This document shows, one piece after another, positions 1 through 10,843 of a DNA stretch of 64,000 nucleotides. Below the pieces are notes generated by a model that did no database searches, was not told where the DNA came from, and saw only the letters and a list, made by a program, of their open reading frames with translations. The position numbers and the translations under genes are program-made. Each line of letters begins with the position of its first letter. Positions within the stretch are counted from its first letter, which is position 1. Source of the DNA: Lunularia cruciata (taxonomy: Eukaryota > Streptophyta > Marchantiopsida > Lunulariales > Lunulariaceae); the NCBI GenBank assembly GCA_948567375.1, contig OX419756.1, positions 63,626,333 to 63,690,332 of the forward strand. The letters are read 5' to 3'.

Positions 1-12
1 ATACTATCACCT

Positions 13-3000
13 TGTGACAACCTGGAAAATATCACTTTTGCAGTAATTGGGTAAGTAAAGTTTGTTCCCGCAGAGATACAAGTCAAAATTGGTCAAATAC
101 AAAGCAAAGTAACAATTTAGTTCTTCTTGAGTTCTTCTTTAGTCTCTTAGGTAGAAACTACACCCAGAAGAGAGTAACAAGCACTGATCCACAGTCTTGT
201 CACAAAGTAACACTCCTTAATCACAACTCCATCAAATCTTTCCAAATAATCTTGATTGTGATGAATCAGGCTCTCCCAAAAATGGCACTTCATTGCAAAA
301 CAACTTCACCTCAGAATTGTGTTCCAACCTTCCACTGAAAGCACAACTTCCTCAAACAAAATTGCTTCACATCAACTTTGCATTGCTCTCACAAATGTAG
401 AATACTACCAACACTACAATTCCTCTCAGATCTATCAAGGCATTGCTCCGATTGCACGTCACTCATGATCAACCACACAGAATGAAGATCAAGGCTGCGG
501 AATCCAACATCCAACAAGCACTTTGACTTGCACTTTGAATTTCTTCACACACTCACAAACACAATTGCAAAGCTGATACTTGGAATCAAGCTTAAGCACG
601 AGTACTGCTTCACAACACTTGACTTGATCTATTCTCAAAAATAATGAGCACTGAACAACATAATATTGCAAATGTCACTCTTAAATAGTGAAGCAATTGA
701 CAGTTATCTTCCTAATGTACCTCTTCCTAATGACTCTACAAACCTGCAGATCCGAAATGACAATGCACCTCTTCATATCTGCCTATTCAAATCTCAAATC
801 AGTTTCTAATCCGATCCGATGTCTACTTCTTCCTTGGCTTTCAAACCCAATCCTGAAGTAACTTTACTTCCTACTGCTATGTCCTCGAGTTTCATATCTC
901 CTACATCTTCTACCAGATCCAACAATTCTCTTTCCTGATCTGAAATTTCACTCATGGGTAATCTATCTAACTCCTTATCTCCCGACCCACTCTTCTCTAT
1001 TGTCTTCAATGGTAGCTCCAAAGACATCTGCACTCCTACTTCATCTACTTCGGGTTTGGCTCTAACGTCTTTCCGAAGTTTATCTTTCTCTAATTTCACT
1101 AAGCCTAGTCTAATTGCAATATTATCTTCTACTTCTAATATCTTCCTATCTACACGAGTCTCGAGACTTATTAATAGCACGTTCAAATCTGTGTCTTTCA
1201 CCTGTCTCCTCCTCATCTCCTGCACCAACAACTTCAACTCATGCAGCCTCGTCTCCTCAATCCAAATACTGGCCTCTGTACTTAACATTGCATTCATTTT
1301 GATGACAATCTCCTTCAATGGCTCTAATCGCATCTTCCTTCCCATTCCCAATCTGCAAGCCAATCTTCTCTGTACATTGCCAATTTTGCCTTGAACTCAG
1401 CTTTAACTGTTTCTTTCTCCTTCTCCTTTTGCTCAATCTTCTCCTCATGATTACAAAGTAACTCTCGTAATCTCTCTTCTTCCCTATATCTTACTGTCAA
1501 CTCCCGCTGCCACAGTTGCTTCTTCTCTTCTACACTCTCCATCACTCTATCAAGTTCTTGTTCCTTCACTGCTACCCTCGCCATAGCATGGATAATTTCA
1601 AGTCTGGAATCAGCAAACTGCTACTTCAAGATTTCATTTTCTGCTACTTGTCTTTCCCTTGCTATGTCACTTTTCTTCACAATTTCTTCTTGATACCTTG
1701 CTTCTCTCTTCAAGTCTTCAATCATTTGATTCTATACTACTGCTTCCTCTTGCAGTACTTCCCTTTCCTCCTCACCTTGGGTTATACTCTTCTTCAACTC
1801 CAAGTTCTCTTCTTCCAATCTTGCCAAAACCTGCAACACAATATTCACCTCCGGACATGTCGACTGCATCTCCATCTTCTTGTGCTCCAACTTCACCAAC
1901 AATGGACACATAATCTCCCGTATGTACTCCACTCCACCACTTGCAACTATTTCCTCTTGCGTAGCGATCTCCTTCCTTACTTCTTCACCCAATACTCGCC
2001 TTCTTCTCTATAGTCTTTGTATCAGAATCGACGCCTTATTTCCCGAGCTAGCATTTGCTTCTTCTCTTGCCTTACTCGGACCCACTTCACACTTTGCCTT
2101 GAGTCTTGAACAAACTCCCCTCTAGATTGTAAACTTCTTCTCCTCAGGCTCGGGTATCTCATCCTCCAACTTCTCAATAATTTCTTCTTTGAGCTCCACC
2201 CAAACTTCTTCTTCTTCAGCAGCAACAGCAGGTACCGACGTCATCTCTCCACCTTCATCACTATCGCTACTCGTATCTCCACTTTGCAGCGTGAGCTCTG
2301 GTTTTTCCTTGCGTTCCGAGTCTTTGGACTTGCACTCGGCTTTGCCTTCCGAGTCTTTGTCTGACGTCGCGATCACCACTATGCCTTTCCTCAAGTTTCC
2401 TCTCCTGACTTTCCGAGGTCTTGTCTTGTCTTCGGCTTCTCCTTGATGACTCCGCTTCTTCAACTTTGGAGTACTCACTTCTATCTCCATGCTCTTACAC
2501 GTCTTTGTGTAGTACTCATCCGTGCTCCGGATTTGAAGAATGTATTGCTGCTCCTCCACGTTGACTTCTCTTCTCAAGTCAAGATAAAAGTGAGACACCA
2601 TTCGGTTTTGCTCCACCAAATTGAGCAAATTCAACCCGAGGTAGAAATGTGCTGCAAATGGCATGATGTAGTGTGGAGGCAACTTTTACGCAAATTCCAC
2701 ACCATCAGTCTTGTCTTTCCATAGAAGCACCTTGCCCAATTAATCGGTTCTCTTGCAAATAGCTTATGGAAAAACACCGCTTGGTGTTTCATCACATAAG
2801 TTGTTCTCTCCGGCTTCAAGATCGCCATGAGAGCACTTACAATCCCTCTCTTCACTGGATCCTTGTAACTCTCAACCTTATACCCATTCTTTGTTCTCTT
2901 CAAAGAGAAAGCATCCCTCACTTCTTGAGTCTCTTCTGCTACTTCTCCCTTACCCAAGAATGTGGCACCTTGCTCCGTGCCTACCTCTATCCAGAGCACT

Positions 3001-3786
3001 AATCTCCAATCCAACTTTGTCCAGCGAGCCGGATTTCCTCACTTCCCCTCTTCCTTGTGGCCATCAAGACACTTACTCTCGATTATCTCCATCATGAAAC
3101 CTAGAAAATTGACATTCTAGTTCCACGCCAAGAAGATGATCCAAAGTCGGCTCAAGACTTTGATCCTCGCGATCACATCTAACCTCCGAATTGCATGATT
3201 TCTCACTACAAATTTGGAGTTCTTCTTTCCTCCTCCCATCTCTCCTGCTTTCTCATTGTCTCTCGGTTTCACTCTCTCAAACTCTCCTTTACACACTAGC
3301 ACGTCTTCAACTCTACTTCCCTTCCCACGATCACCTGTAGGACGACTTCTCAACGGCAAAGGAAAATTACTTGACATTGCTTCATTGTTTGCTCAATTTT
3401 TAAAGAGTCATGCTTTCTTCATCTCTCTATAATTTGAGTTTCTACCGAGAAATCACACCTCTTGCATGCGCCTGTCACTGTCAATTGTACTTCACGCGTA
3501 TGGGCCACCGGTTTTGAACAGTCCCTTCTTGAATTTCTTGCCCCGACAAAAGGTTGTTACACTATCTTTGCCTCAGGTTGAGCTCCTCCCGATACGAAGA
3601 CTCCTTACTTTGGGTTGGATGCTGACAGGGCATATCCGAGTACTTTGGCTTGTGACCCAAAGCCTCTTTACCTCAGTTTTCATCCCAAAGACTCTTTTCT
3701 TCACCTTCTTCAGCCATACAAGTGCAATCCGACTTCTCTATACACTTCTTCTTCTCTATTTGAAAAAAAAATTTGTGGGCACCACA
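13..3786 (-). repeat. Solo LTR A0 of family A, inserted in B1
   Basis: On the minus strand it starts with the family A LTR terminus (complement of 3786, TGTGGTGCCC) and ends in TTGTCACA (complement of 13). Its 3774 bp is close to the 3.78 kb of complete A LTRs. No primer site or polypurine tract flanks it, so it is a solo LTR left by LTR-LTR recombination. The bases outside it, CACCT (8-12) and GAACT (3787-3791), align to the uninterrupted site in B2 near 49155 and are read as a decayed 5-bp target duplication. It is clearly more diverged than the LTRs of A1 and A2. Confidence 0.9.
806..3377 (-). pseudogene. LTR-encoded coiled-coil ORF, decayed copy in solo LTR A0
   Basis: This is the same protein as the frame in the LTRs of A1 and A2. 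It begins at the equivalent ATG (MSSNFPLPLRSR) and ends at the equivalent VDIGSD. The N-terminal globular block (3377-2640), the acidic middle (around 2200-2450), the coiled coil (about 2000-1250) and the C-terminal tail are all recognisable. The frame changes at least twice (near 2680 and in the coiled coil) and has stops, so it cannot make a full protein. The span is almost the same length as the 2574 nt of intact-length copies. Function unknown. Confidence 0.8.
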
Positions 3787-4051
3787 GAACTTCATCAACT
3801 AGTTCTCAAGATTAGCAATGGAGATAATCTTTCAACTTATGGATAAACTATCCATGAAGGTTCAATTAATATGCACTCTAGGATTTGATGTTGCTATAGA
3901 AATCTTGGAGCAACCTGAACCTTTTGTGTTCCCTAGGGTGGATTACTCTCAAATGGTGTTATTCATGTATATACTCTATTAGTTATAGAGTGAGAGAAAA
4001 GAAAAGAGAAAAAGAAAAATTGAGAGAAGAGAAAGATAGTGAGAGGTTAAG
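3787..4051 (+). other. B1 region between upstream ORF and gag, with purine-rich tract
   Basis: Positions 3787-3911 match B2 (complement of about 49030-49160), covering the last codons of the upstream zinc-knuckle ORF and the spacer after it. From about 3985 to 4050 the plus strand is almost pure A/G, just before the gag ATG. This stretch is deleted in B2. No gene is seen; it is probably the gag leader. Confidence 0.6.
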
Positions 4052-5500
4052 ATGGGGAAACTTCCGGATTTCTTTGGCAAGGATGGAGAAGATGTGGAGG
4101 CTTTTGTGAGAGACTTCAAGAGAGCTTGCATAGGAAACAATGAGAGGAGGAAGAATGAGTGGGCCTCATTATTACTAGATTTCTTTGAGGATGCAGCACT
4201 TACATGGTATGAGTTAGAATACCAAAAGAAAGAGAGAGGAGAGATGAGGAAGAGGAGTCTTGGGAGACTTTGACTTCAGCACTCATTGAGAACTTTCTTC
4301 CTGATGAGAGTTATGAGAGATTGATGAGTGAAGTAACATTTCTCAAGCAAGGAGATGGAGAGAAAGTGAGAGTCTATGTGGAAAGAGTGGAAAATTTAGA
4401 GTCCAGATTTCGCATAGTGTTGAGGAATGGTGGGGATGATGTGGAGACTATAATGATTGGCATAGGGGCCATGCTCACCAAGAATTTTGTGGAAGGGTTG
4501 AGACCACAAATAAGAAGCAAGGTGAGATATGAGAAACCTTCTTCCAAGGTTGAAGCTATGAAGATTGCAATTCGTATAGAGGAGAGTTTGGAAGGAGATG
4601 AGAGTGATTTGCTGGTGAAGGAGGTTGTGCATCCTCCTCAAGGCTACAAGTATGGTGGAACTTCTGATACTTTGGAGACAAGGGTTGCACCACAAGTAGT
4701 AGTTGCTCCAATTCTTGCACCTCCACCAAAGGATCCACTTCAAACCATCACAGAACAACTTGCGGATCTCAAGATCAATGTGGTGCAACTATGGGAGAAG
4801 AGAGAGGTGGATCAGAATGTAGGGAGAGGGCCTAAGAGTTATGGAAACTATCCATATAGAGGAGTTCAACCAGCCAATAATTTCAATGATAGAAATTGTT
4901 TTGGTTGTGCAGGAAGAGGTCATATCCAAAGGAATTGCCCAAATTCCACTTACCATGGAGGAAGGGGTTATGAGGGAGCCAATAGAGGGAAAGAGGGTGG
5001 TAGTGAAACCCAAGTGGCTCCTAATCCAAACAAAGGTAAGGGGCTAGCATCCATAGATGTGGTTGAGAGCAAGTGTGAGAAAGGAGAGTGCTCAAACTCC
5101 AAGAGTCTTAATTTGGAGCTTTTGGCACAAGAGAAGAGGAGAGCTTGTTTTGCAGATGATGTTCACTCTTCTCAAGGATTTACTCCAAGCAAGGATAATC
5201 TTATGTCTACTAGGAGCACTTGCACCTCAAGACCATCAACAACAAAGACTCCAAGGAAGAAGTTGGAGATGGAGGATTTCTTGATTTCAAAGCAACAATG
5301 GAACTACAATGTGTTGGAGGATGTTGGTAGTCACAAGGCTAACATCACAGTGGGCCAATTAATTGCTTTGAACCCTACCTTGAGAAAGGAGCTTAGAGGT
5401 GGTTTGAGTTCTACAAGGAGCAAGAGGAAGAAGAAGGCAAAAGTTCCAATATCAATGAGGGTGGTGGATGCCAAGCTATCACCATGGGAGGCTTGTGAAT
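4052..5500 (+). pseudogene. gag: B1 gag (retrotransposon capsid/nucleocapsid), frameshifted
   Basis: The ATG at 4052 opens a typical retrotransposon gag (MGKLPDFFGKDGEDVEAFV, then a Trp-Tyr-rich capsid segment), the protein that packages element RNA into cytoplasmic particles. The frame shifts near 4240-4270 and continues in the neighbouring frame. A nucleocapsid CCHC knuckle, CFGCAGRGHIQRNC, is encoded around 4900-4940 and is followed by a Gly/Arg/Lys-rich segment. B2 has lost both the capsid part and the second half of this knuckle, so this is the only family B gag in the window. It runs on into protease without a stop, as expected for a gag-pol fusion. Confidence 0.85.
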
Positions 5501-6237
5501 ATGCCTCCAAGATTGATGTGAGAGTGAATGGTCACAACATCAAGGATGCATTGGTTGATGGAGGATCAGCAATAAATGCCATGTCAGAAAGGTTGATGAA
5601 GAAGTTGGGTATGATACACTCAACACCTTCAACATTTGTGATGAGCATGGCAAACAAGCAACAAGTTTGACCAGTAGGGGTGATGGATAAAGTGGTAGTT
5701 TCAGTTATGGGAGTTCAAAATCTCATGACTTTCCAAGTCTTGAAGGATTCAAGCTATGACTTACTTCTTGGGAGGCCATGGTTGAGAGCAACACGCACAA
5801 CTGATCGATAGCACAATGGGTACTTGAGGATTAGGCCATCAAACCATAGAGTAACAGTTCTTATGAATAACACCACAAACACTTCACATTTAGATACACC
5901 ATCTTTTGATTATTGGGAATCAGATTTTGAAAAAGGAGCTTTAGATGTGGACACAAGCATGGAAGAGGAGACTTCCACAGAGAAGGATGAATCTGAATCT
6001 GATTCAGATGTGTATCCTTTGTGTGTTATGGATTTTGCACCTAAGCCAGAGGTTTTGAAGGACCCAGATAAATCACCATTGACACTTGAGGAAGTAGAAA
6101 GAAGGTTAGCTACCCTCAAGTATGGTCCAAATGTTACCAAGGAGGAGAAGGTGAGATTTGAGGAGATTTTCCGCAAGTTCATCCATGTGTTTGCTTTTAG
6201 TTATAGAAATTTGAAGGAAGTCACCTTGGAGGAGTAA
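5501..6237 (+). pseudogene. pro: B1 aspartic protease region and linker to RT
   Basis: The retropepsin-like motif LVDGGSAINAMS near 5550-5590 replaces the usual DS/TG with DGG; B2 has the same DGG, so this is a family trait. The domain continues to the second strand motif (DLLLGRPWL-like, near 5760) and an acidic linker rich in Glu, Asp and Ser. An in-frame TGA at 5668-5670 corresponds to CGA in B2, and a TAG near 5810 corresponds to TGG in B2. Another stop lies at 6235-6237. The protease would cleave the gag-pol polyprotein. Confidence 0.75.
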
Positions 6238-6972
6238 AAGATAGAGGTGGAGTCACATGCAAGACCATCCGCCAAAAGCAACGTCCCATTAGCCCACCAA
6301 TATCTTTGGTTGTGAAGGGGGAGATTGATAAGCTCAAGGAGGCTGGATTTATCTTTTAGGTAGAGAATTCAGAATGGGTGTCTCCAATTGTCATTGTGAA
6401 GAAAAAGAATGGCAAGCTTTGGGTATGTGTGGATTACAAAAAGCTCAATGTTGTTACCAAGAAGGACTACTACCCATTGCCATTCATTGATGAGATCTTG
6501 GAGGAGGTTGCAAGTCATGAGAGGTACAGTTTTGGAGATGGTTATAGTGGATATTTAGCAAATCAAGATTGCACCAGAGCATCAACAACTCACCACATTC
6601 ACCACACCTTGGGGAACTTACACTTTCAAGGTCATGCCTTTTGGGCTTTGCAATGCTCCAGCCACATTCCAACTGTTCATGAACAAGGTATTTGATTTTT
6701 CCATTGGAAAATTTGTGAGACTTCATTGATGACTTTTGTGTCTATGGGAGCAAGGAGGAGCACTTTGAGCACCTAATCAAAGTCTTGCAATGCTTGGATG
6801 AGGCAAATGCATCACTCAACCCAGAGAAGTGCATTTTTAGATGTGAAGAAGGTCTACTTTTAGGGCACATCATCTCCAAGGATGGAATAGCAATTGATCC
6901 TAAGAAGGTGAGGAAAATGTTAGACCTTCCATTCCTTTCAAGCTCGACAAAGTTACGCCAATTCTAGGGGAT
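6238..6972 (+). pseudogene. pol: B1 reverse transcriptase, N-terminal part, interrupted by A1
   Basis: RT blocks are visible: VSPIVIVKKKNGKLWVCVDY, then DYYPLPFIDEILEEV, a MPFGLCNAPATF-type block spread over two frames (near 6640-6690), and the palm motif FIDDFCVYG near 6725-6750, shifted relative to the preceding KFVR. At least three frameshifts separate these blocks, so no active RT is possible. The sequence stops at 6972, where A1 inserted, and resumes at 20710 (VGYYRRF). Compared with B2, the target lies between the codons for TKLRQ and MVGYYRRF. Confidence 0.85.
6968..6972. repeat. Target site duplication GGGAT, left copy (A1)
   Basis: GGGAT immediately before the 5' LTR of A1 is repeated at 20705-20709 immediately after its 3' LTR. 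The matching site in B2 reads GCGGATGG, confirming that B1 was the target. Five bp is the usual gypsy duplication length. Confidence 0.93.
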
Positions 6973-7359
6973 TGTGGTGCCCACATTCTTGTTTTTTTTC
7001 AAAATAAAGCAGAAGAAGTGTATAGAGAAGTCGGATTGCGCCTGGTTGGCCAAAGAAGACGAAGAAAATTGTCTTCGGGGTGAAACCCGAAGTAAAGTGA
7101 CCTCGGGTCATAAGGTGAAGTACTCTGAAATGCCGTGTCAGCAAACGATACGAAGTAAATTGTCTTTGGATCGGGGGGGAGCTCAACCCGAGGCAAAGAC
7201 AGTCTAACAACCTTTCGTCGGGGCGAGAAATTCAAGAAGGGGCGGTTTCAAAATTGGCGGCTCATATGCGTGAAAGTGGGGCGACAGTAACGGGTGCATG
7301 CAGGAGGTGTGATTTCTCGATAGAAACTCGAAGTGACGGAAGACGAAGAAGTGCAACTC

Positions 7360-7367
7360 TATAAAAA
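7360..7367 (+). promoter_or_regulatory. TATA-like box just upstream of the LTR ORF
   Basis: TATAAAAA sits 27 nt before the ATG at 7387. It is present at the same place in the A1 3' LTR and, on the minus strand, in both A2 LTRs. A start 30-35 nt downstream would fall at or just after this ATG, so either the transcript is nearly leaderless, the next in-frame ATG (7525) is used, or the box is fortuitous. It is the only candidate promoter that would express the LTR frame separately. Confidence 0.35.
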
Positions 7368-7386
7368 TCGAAACTGCAACGACAAA

Positions 7387-9960
7387 ATGTCAAGCAATTT
7401 TCCTTCGCCGTTGAGGAGTCGTCTTGCAGGTGATCGGGGAAAGGGACATAGCGTTGGCCTCGGGTTAGTGCATAAGGGAGAAGTCAAGAGAGAGAAATCG
7501 AGAGACCGAAAGAAAGCAGAAGAGATGGGAGGAGGGAAGAAGAACTCCGAATTTGCAGTGAGAAATCATGCAATTTGGAGATTAGATGTAGTAGCAAGGA
7601 TCGAAGTCTTGAGCCGACTTCGGATCACCTTTCTGGCATGGAATTGGAACATAAGTTTTCCAGGATTCATGATAGAAATCATCAAGAGTAAATGTCTCGA
7701 TGGTCCCGAGGAAGAAGGGAAGAGAGGAAATCCGGCTCGCTGGACAGAGTCGGATTGGAGACTCATACTCGGGAAGGAGGCAGGCTCGGAGCATGGGGCC
7801 ACGTTCTTGGGGAAAGGAGAGATAGCTCAAGAAACGTAGGAGGTGAGAGAAGCCTTCTCATCGAAGAGGACGAAGAATGGGTATAAAGTTGAGAGTTATA
7901 AGGACCCAGTGAGGAGGGGAATTGTGAGTGCACTAATGGCCCTCCTGAAGCCAGAGAGAACTACCTATGTGATGAAACACCAAGCGGTGTTCTTTCACAA
8001 GTTATTTGCAGGAGAACCGATAAATTGGGCAAGGTGCTTTCACGGAAGAACGAGGCAGATGGTGTGGAATCTGCGAGATAAGTTGCCTCCACACTACATC
8101 GTACCATTTGCAGCCCACTTTTACCTCGGGTTAAATCTGCTCAATGTGGCTGAGCGTAATCGAATGGTGTCTCATTTCCATCCTGATTTGAGAAGAGAAG
8201 TCGACACGGAGGAGCAGCAATACATTCTCCAAATCCGGAGCGCAGACGATTACTACGCGAAGACAGGGAAGAGCGTGGAGGTCGTTGAAAGTACCCCGAC
8301 AAAGAAGAGAACTCGGCAAGCAGACGCCGAAGAAAACAAGAAACCTCGGAAGATGCAGAAAAATAACCCGAGGCAAGGAATGGTGGTGATTGAGTCGGAA
8401 GATGAAGACTCAGAAGGCAAAGCCGAGCTCAAGACGGAGGACTCGGAACGTGAGGAGGAACCTGAGCTGACACTGCAGAGTGGAGATACAAGCAGTGATA
8501 GTGAAGACGGTGGAGAAATGACCTCGGCACCAGTGCCTGAAGAATACGAAGAAGAAATTCAAGCCGAAGTAAAAGCCGAAGACAATGCGGCGCTAGAAGA
8601 CGAAGTACCGGTGCTCGAGGAGAAGAAGATTGTAGTATAGCGCGGAATTTGCTCGAGACGTAAGGCGAAGGGTGAAGCGGGACCGAGTAGAGTGAAGGAA
8701 GAGGTAGAAGGAAGCTCGGGCAGTGAGGCATCAATTCCGATACAAAGGCTCCAGAGAAGAAGGCGAGAATCGGGAGAACACAAAGAAAGAAGAGAGACTA
8801 CTCCGAGGGAGGACGAAGGTATCACTAATGGAGTAGATTACCTGCAGATGGTAGTATGCCCGCTGTTGGTGAAGTTGGAGAAGAAGAAGAAGGAGATGCA
8901 GTCAACTTGTCCAGAGGTAAAGACTGTATTGCAGGTGGTATCGAGATTAGAAAAAGAAAACTTGGAGTTGAAGAAGAGTATAACCCGAGGTGAGAAGGAG
9001 AGAGAAGTACTGCAAGTGGAAGCAGTGGAGAGAAGTCAAGTAATCGAAGACCTGAGGAGAGAAGTGAGCTATCGAGAGGATCTTGCGAGGAAGAGTGACG
9101 TCGTAAGGGAGAGACAAGTAGCTGAATTTGAAATCTTGAAGCAGCAGTTTGCTGATTCAAGAGTAGAGCTCATCCATGCTATGGCGAGAGTAGCATCGAA
9201 GGATCAAGAGCTCGATCGAGTGATGGAGAGTATGGAGGAGAAGAAGCAACTTTGGCAGCGAGAGTTGGCTGCGAGATATGGAGAAGAAGAGAGATTACGA
9301 GACTTACTTCGTAATCAGGAAGAAAAGGTTGCACAGAAGGAGAAAGAGAAGGACGCGGTGAAGGCCGAATTTGAAGAAGAGTTGGCGATGTATAGAGAGG
9401 AATGGCTTGCAGATCGGGAACGAGAAAGGAAGACAAGATTAGAGCCATTGCAGGAGATAGTCCTCAGGGTAAATGCGATGTTGAGTACAGAGACCAGCAT
9501 TTGAATTGAAGAAGCGTGTTTGCACGAGTTAAAACTGTTGGTGTAGGAAACAAGGCGAAGACAAGCAAAAGATACAGATTTGAATGCCTTGTTGATTAAA
9601 TTGAGAACTCGTGTAGATAGGAAGATTTTAGAAGTAGAAGACAATATCGCGATTAGATTAGACTTAGTAAGAATAGAGTTAGAAAAGCTTCGGCAGGATG
9701 TTAAAGCAAAACCCGACGTAGATAACATCGGGATCCAAATGTCTTCGGAGTTGGCCTCAGCGACAGTAGAGAAGAGTGGGTCGAAAGATGAAGAGTTAGA
9801 TAGATTGCCCGCTAGTGCAATTTCAGATCAGGAAAGAGAATTGCTAGATCTGGTAGAAGATGTAAGAGTTGTGAAACCCGAGGACAGAATAGTAGGAAGT
9901 AAAGTTACTTTGGGTTCGGGTTTGAAAGCCGAGGAAGAAGTAGACATCGGATCGGATTAG
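7387..9960 (+). pseudogene. LTR (U3)-encoded coiled-coil protein, A1 5' LTR copy with four stops
   Basis: One frame runs from 7324 (after an in-frame TAG) to the stop at 9958-9960. The first ATG shared by all copies is 7387 (MSSNFPSPLRSR), giving 857 codons. Residues about 45-255 look globular (WTESDWRLIL; TYVMKHQAVFFHKLFAGEPI). About 270-430 is acidic and Ser-rich. About 450-700 is a Glu/Lys/Arg-rich heptad coiled coil, and the rest is an acidic tail ending VDIGSD. In-frame stops are at 7837-7839 (TAG), 8638-8640 (TAG), 9502-9504 (TGA) and about 9544-9546 (TAG). Each corresponds to CAG or CGA in a sister copy. There are no frameshifts. Function unknown. It lies where Athila elements carry an env-like ORF, but inside the LTR. 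Confidence 0.85.
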
Positions 9961-10077
9961 TAACCGATTTGAGATTTGAAGGGGCAGATATGAAGAGGTG
10001 CATTGTCATTTCGGATCTGCAGGTTAGAACAGTTGTTGTAGAAACGGTATAGTTGTTAGAATTGTCGATTGCTTCAC

Positions 10078-10086
10078 TATTTAAGA
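10078..10086 (+). promoter_or_regulatory. U3/R TATA box of the A1 5' LTR
   Basis: CTATTTAAG about 670 bp before the LTR end is the probable promoter of the genomic RNA. It is conserved in the A1 3' LTR (near 20028), on the minus strand in both A2 LTRs (near 30195 and 40150), and in the older LTR at 27786-29524 (near 29017). Transcription would begin about 30 bp downstream, so the LTR ORF lies upstream of this promoter in the 5' LTR and at the 3' end of the genomic RNA in the 3' LTR. Confidence 0.6.
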
Positions 10087-10762
10087 GTGCCATTCGTAGG
10101 AACTTGTTGTTCAGTGCTCATTATTTCTGAGAATAGATAAAGTGAAGTGCTGTGAAGTAGTGCTCATCGCTTGAGCTTGATTCCGAGTATCAACTTTGCA
10201 ATTGTGTTTATGAATGTTTGGAGAAATTCGAAGTGCAAGTCAGAGTGCTTGTTGGATGTTGGATTCCACAGCCTTGATCTTCATTCTGTGTGTTTGATCC
10301 TGAGTGAAGTGCAATCAAAGCAATGCCTTGACAGATCTAAGAGGAATTGTAGTGTTGGTAGTATTCTGCATTTGTGAGTGCAGTGCGAAGTTGATGTGAA
10401 GCAATTTTGATCGAGGAAGTTGTGCCTTCAGTGGAAGGGTGGAACACAATTATGAGGCAAAGTCATTTTGCAGTGAAGTGCCGTTTTTGGGAGAGCCTAA
10501 ATCATCACAAATCAAGATTGTTTGGAAAGATTTGATGGAGTTGTGATTATGGAGTGTTAATTTGTGACAAGACTGCGAGTCAGTGCTTGTTACTCTCTTC
10601 TGGGTGTGGTTTCTACCTAAGAGATTAAAGACGCAACCAAGAAGAACTGAAATTGCTACTTTGCTTCGTATTTGGACATTTCTGACTCGTATCTCTGCGG
10701 GAACAAACTTTACTTACCCGATTACCGCAAAGGTGATATTTGTCGGGTTGTCACATGATTTT

Positions 10763-10780
10763 TGGCGCCGCTGCCGGGGA
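10763..10780 (+). other. Primer binding site for tRNA-Asp (A1)
   Basis: TGGCGCCGCTGCCGGGGA, 7 bp after the LTR end, is complementary to the 3' end of plant tRNA-Asp(GTC) including CCA, with one mismatch (C for T at position 9). A2 carries the same site with a different single mismatch. It primes minus-strand DNA synthesis. Confidence 0.85.
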
Positions 10781-10843
10781 TACAAATCTCGGAAGTGGAA
10801 GAATACGAAGCCAAATTGAACATTGGGTATCAAGGCAATATGA

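Larger units (their letters stand above)
6973..10755 (+). repeat. A1 5' LTR, 3783 bp
   Basis: Starts TGTGGTGCCC and ends GGGTTGTCACA (TGTG/CACA terminal inverted bases). U3 is about 3.1 kb and contains a 2.6 kb sense reading frame (7387-9960). The first 360 bp hold repeated CCCGAAG/CCTCGGG motifs. A TATTTAAG box at 10079-10086 predicts transcription starting near 10110, leaving R plus U5 of about 645 bp. Most plant gypsy LTRs are far shorter and non-coding. Confidence 0.95.

Noticed and set aside
954-1394. Open stretches antisense to the LTR ORF, rich in Ser, Leu and Phe, repeated in every A LTR (for example 9315-9728, 19264-19677, 30552-30965, 40507-40920)
   Set aside because: They are the reverse strand of a Glu/Lys/Arg-rich coiled coil (GAG/AAG/AGA codons read as CTC/CTT/TCT). 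Low-complexity shadow frames are expected there.
10171-10377. Conserved 66-68 codon frame in R/U5 (SLIPSINFAIVF start), present in most A LTRs
   Set aside because: Could be an upstream ORF in the genomic leader, but the reverse strand is equally open and I see no codon-level constraint without an alignment.
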